From: Lineus longissimus
Lineage: Eukaryota; Nemertea; Pilidiophora; Heteronemertea; Lineidae
Direction: 5' to 3'
Assembly: GCF_910592395.1 (NCBI RefSeq)
Contig: NC_088309.1
Coordinates: forward strand, 1,612,501-1,676,500
Length of the DNA stretch: 64,000 nucleotides
Every line of letters starts with the position of its first letter. Position 1 is the first letter of the stretch. This document shows, in pieces, positions 62,440 through 64,000 of this stretch. The notes beneath the pieces are model-generated. The model was not told where the DNA came from, did no database searches, and was given only the letters and a program-made list of their open reading frames with translations. The translations under genes and the position numbers were made by a program.

Positions 62440-64000
62440 GGCGTGATTGATAGTAATGACATGGGGTTTCAGATATGATAAACGGCCGATTACATTACTT
62501 CACCTGCCAATGTTGGAGATTATTTAATTATTCATCACCAAAAGCGAGTTTGTTTTCCCCTTTCATTAGGGTAAATGAATAAAACGCTGCATGAAACTCC
62601 ATAATCATAAGACACTTCACTACAAAATGTCCTCATAAATACCATTTATCATCGCACCGGAAAAAAGAACAGCAACATCTCGCAATCGGACACTAAGTAG
62701 AAAAAAATAGTTTTCCGGATAGCATTTATCTGTTCCGATGTATTTATAACGGTCCAGATGCCCGGATTCACAAACAGGATGAGCTAACGCAAGGAAAATG
62801 AGGCCCGCGATAATGAAACAAGTTCAGGATACATGTAGTCATAGTCATGCGCAAGAGGAGGACGGTGCCATATATAAACGATGACGAGCTTTGTTGCCAT
62901 CCATGTACATTGAGACACACATAAGACGGAATACCATCTACACTCAAAATAATTGTTAGACTGACACAAATGTGCCAACCGTATTGTTTTTTCATCGAAT
63001 CGGGCCTTAACTGGCAAGGGCAAATCAATGTCCATGTAATAATATGTGAGGGACACCAATTAGGCAACACAAATTCGAATGTTTCGAGAAATACGTGAAA
63101 CAGGAAGTCGCGGCAATGAGGCAGCTGATAAAGGATATTAAACGTCGTAGACAATAAAATGAAATATTGTGTTATTAGTAGAGTCAGACAGGTGATGAGC
63201 GTCACCGAACTTTGCACACTCTTCCATTTCTTTCGTTAAAGTCGCAATCTGTGTTGTTTTCCTTCATAAACATACATAAACCCCGCTCAGCGGTCACTCA
63301 ATATGTGAGCAAGTTACAGGCCTTAGCTGTGACCGCTTAAGAGCGAGCTTTACATGTACATGTTAGTATCTTGATGATACAATCCAAACGATACTGATAA
63401 TTCCGTTTCAGCTGGTGCAGTATCCAAAATGTCTCCAACTGTCCACTGCCACAATTGCGTCCTGCCCGGAAGTCTCCAGAACAAATATATTGATCAGAAA
63501 TTACGGCAGGGGACTTAAGCCTCAGGTGTGAATTTCAGCTACAATGCTCAGTAATTCTATTGTTTCTTCGCAAATACCCCTAAACCCTGTAATTACGAAA
63601 TTAATTAGTGTACGGAATCACTAGGATTCCAGCGAATTTGATGATGTCCAATTTGGTCGCATTAGAGGCGGTGTAGCTAAGATGAAAACTACAGGAACAT
63701 GAGACCACTGTGTGTCTTGATTACAATAAGCCGATTTGTATGTACCTTAAACACTAATTACATGGCAATCAAGCCAGGCAAGCTTGTGAAGCTGTGAGTC
63801 ATGTGTAAATAGAGTATGACTAGTTTCACTGAGGATGGTGACACAACGCGACATCCAGCCCTGTTACGACGATGAACGATACTGCGCAGGGTCGTCCCTC
63901 AGCCAGCCTCCGCACGCCCGTCCCTCGTTCCAACTCAGTGCAAACACTCACATTTAATGCGCCATCAAGTAATTCTGTGTTCAGTGCAATCATTTGTGCA
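62440..64000. other. no recognisable gene
   Basis: A 149-codon minus frame (62768-63217) is hydrophobic and Cys-rich, without a recognised domain, and overlaps a 91-codon frame in another phase, so it is probably chance. TACATGTA occurs at 62830 and 63351. Nothing else is seen up to the window end. Confidence 0.45.

Noticed and set aside
62768-63217. 149-codon minus frame, hydrophobic
   Set aside because: Hydrophobicity comes from T-rich composition; a second frame overlaps it in another phase.

Overview
The window looks like nuclear DNA from a multicellular eukaryote, most likely a marine invertebrate animal. It is AT-rich and no operon-like runs of long open frames appear. The longest uninterrupted frame is 184 codons, and most frames of 60-160 codons read as chance. 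Animal-type elements are present: a tRNA-derived SINE with an (ATT)n tail, the 3' end of a LINE, a foldback DNA element and several minisatellites. The palindrome TACATGTA occurs at least 15 times where about 2 would be expected; from memory this is common in lophotrochozoan and invertebrate deuterostome genomes. The phylum cannot be fixed from the sequence.

Layout. 0.2-0.6 kb holds a possible decayed coding stretch. About 2.4-2.6 kb has a SINE-like tRNA head. 6.84-7.25 kb is a minisatellite of alternating 71/69-bp units. 11.4-14.1 kb is rich in inverted repeats, including a 78-nt near-perfect hairpin of pre-miRNA size at 13904-13981. 22.79-23.02 kb is the best preserved SINE (minus strand). 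25.3-26.5 kb has diverged local duplications. 27.7-28.7 kb and 32.9-33.5 kb each hold a frame with far fewer stops than expected, read here as possible decayed genes of unknown family. 35-50 kb is poor in repeats and has homeodomain, MEIS and SOX-like motif clusters, plus a 153-bp foldback element at 40.02-40.17 kb and a perfect 49-bp tandem duplication at 43.6 kb. 51.7-52.3 kb holds the 184-codon frame, part of it made of three perfect 48-bp repeats. 59.58-59.75 kb has a 22-bp array joined to a 7-bp array. 61.66-62.44 kb is a 5'-truncated LINE flanked by 128-bp direct repeats that differ at one base.

No intact protein gene, tRNA, rRNA or CRISPR array can be supported. The window is best read as an intergenic or intronic stretch with dead repeats and possibly regulatory DNA. 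Exons too short to recognise by eye may have been missed. No undescribed functional system could be demonstrated. The strongest leads are the LINE with its very long target duplication, the 13.9-kb hairpin and the two decayed frames.
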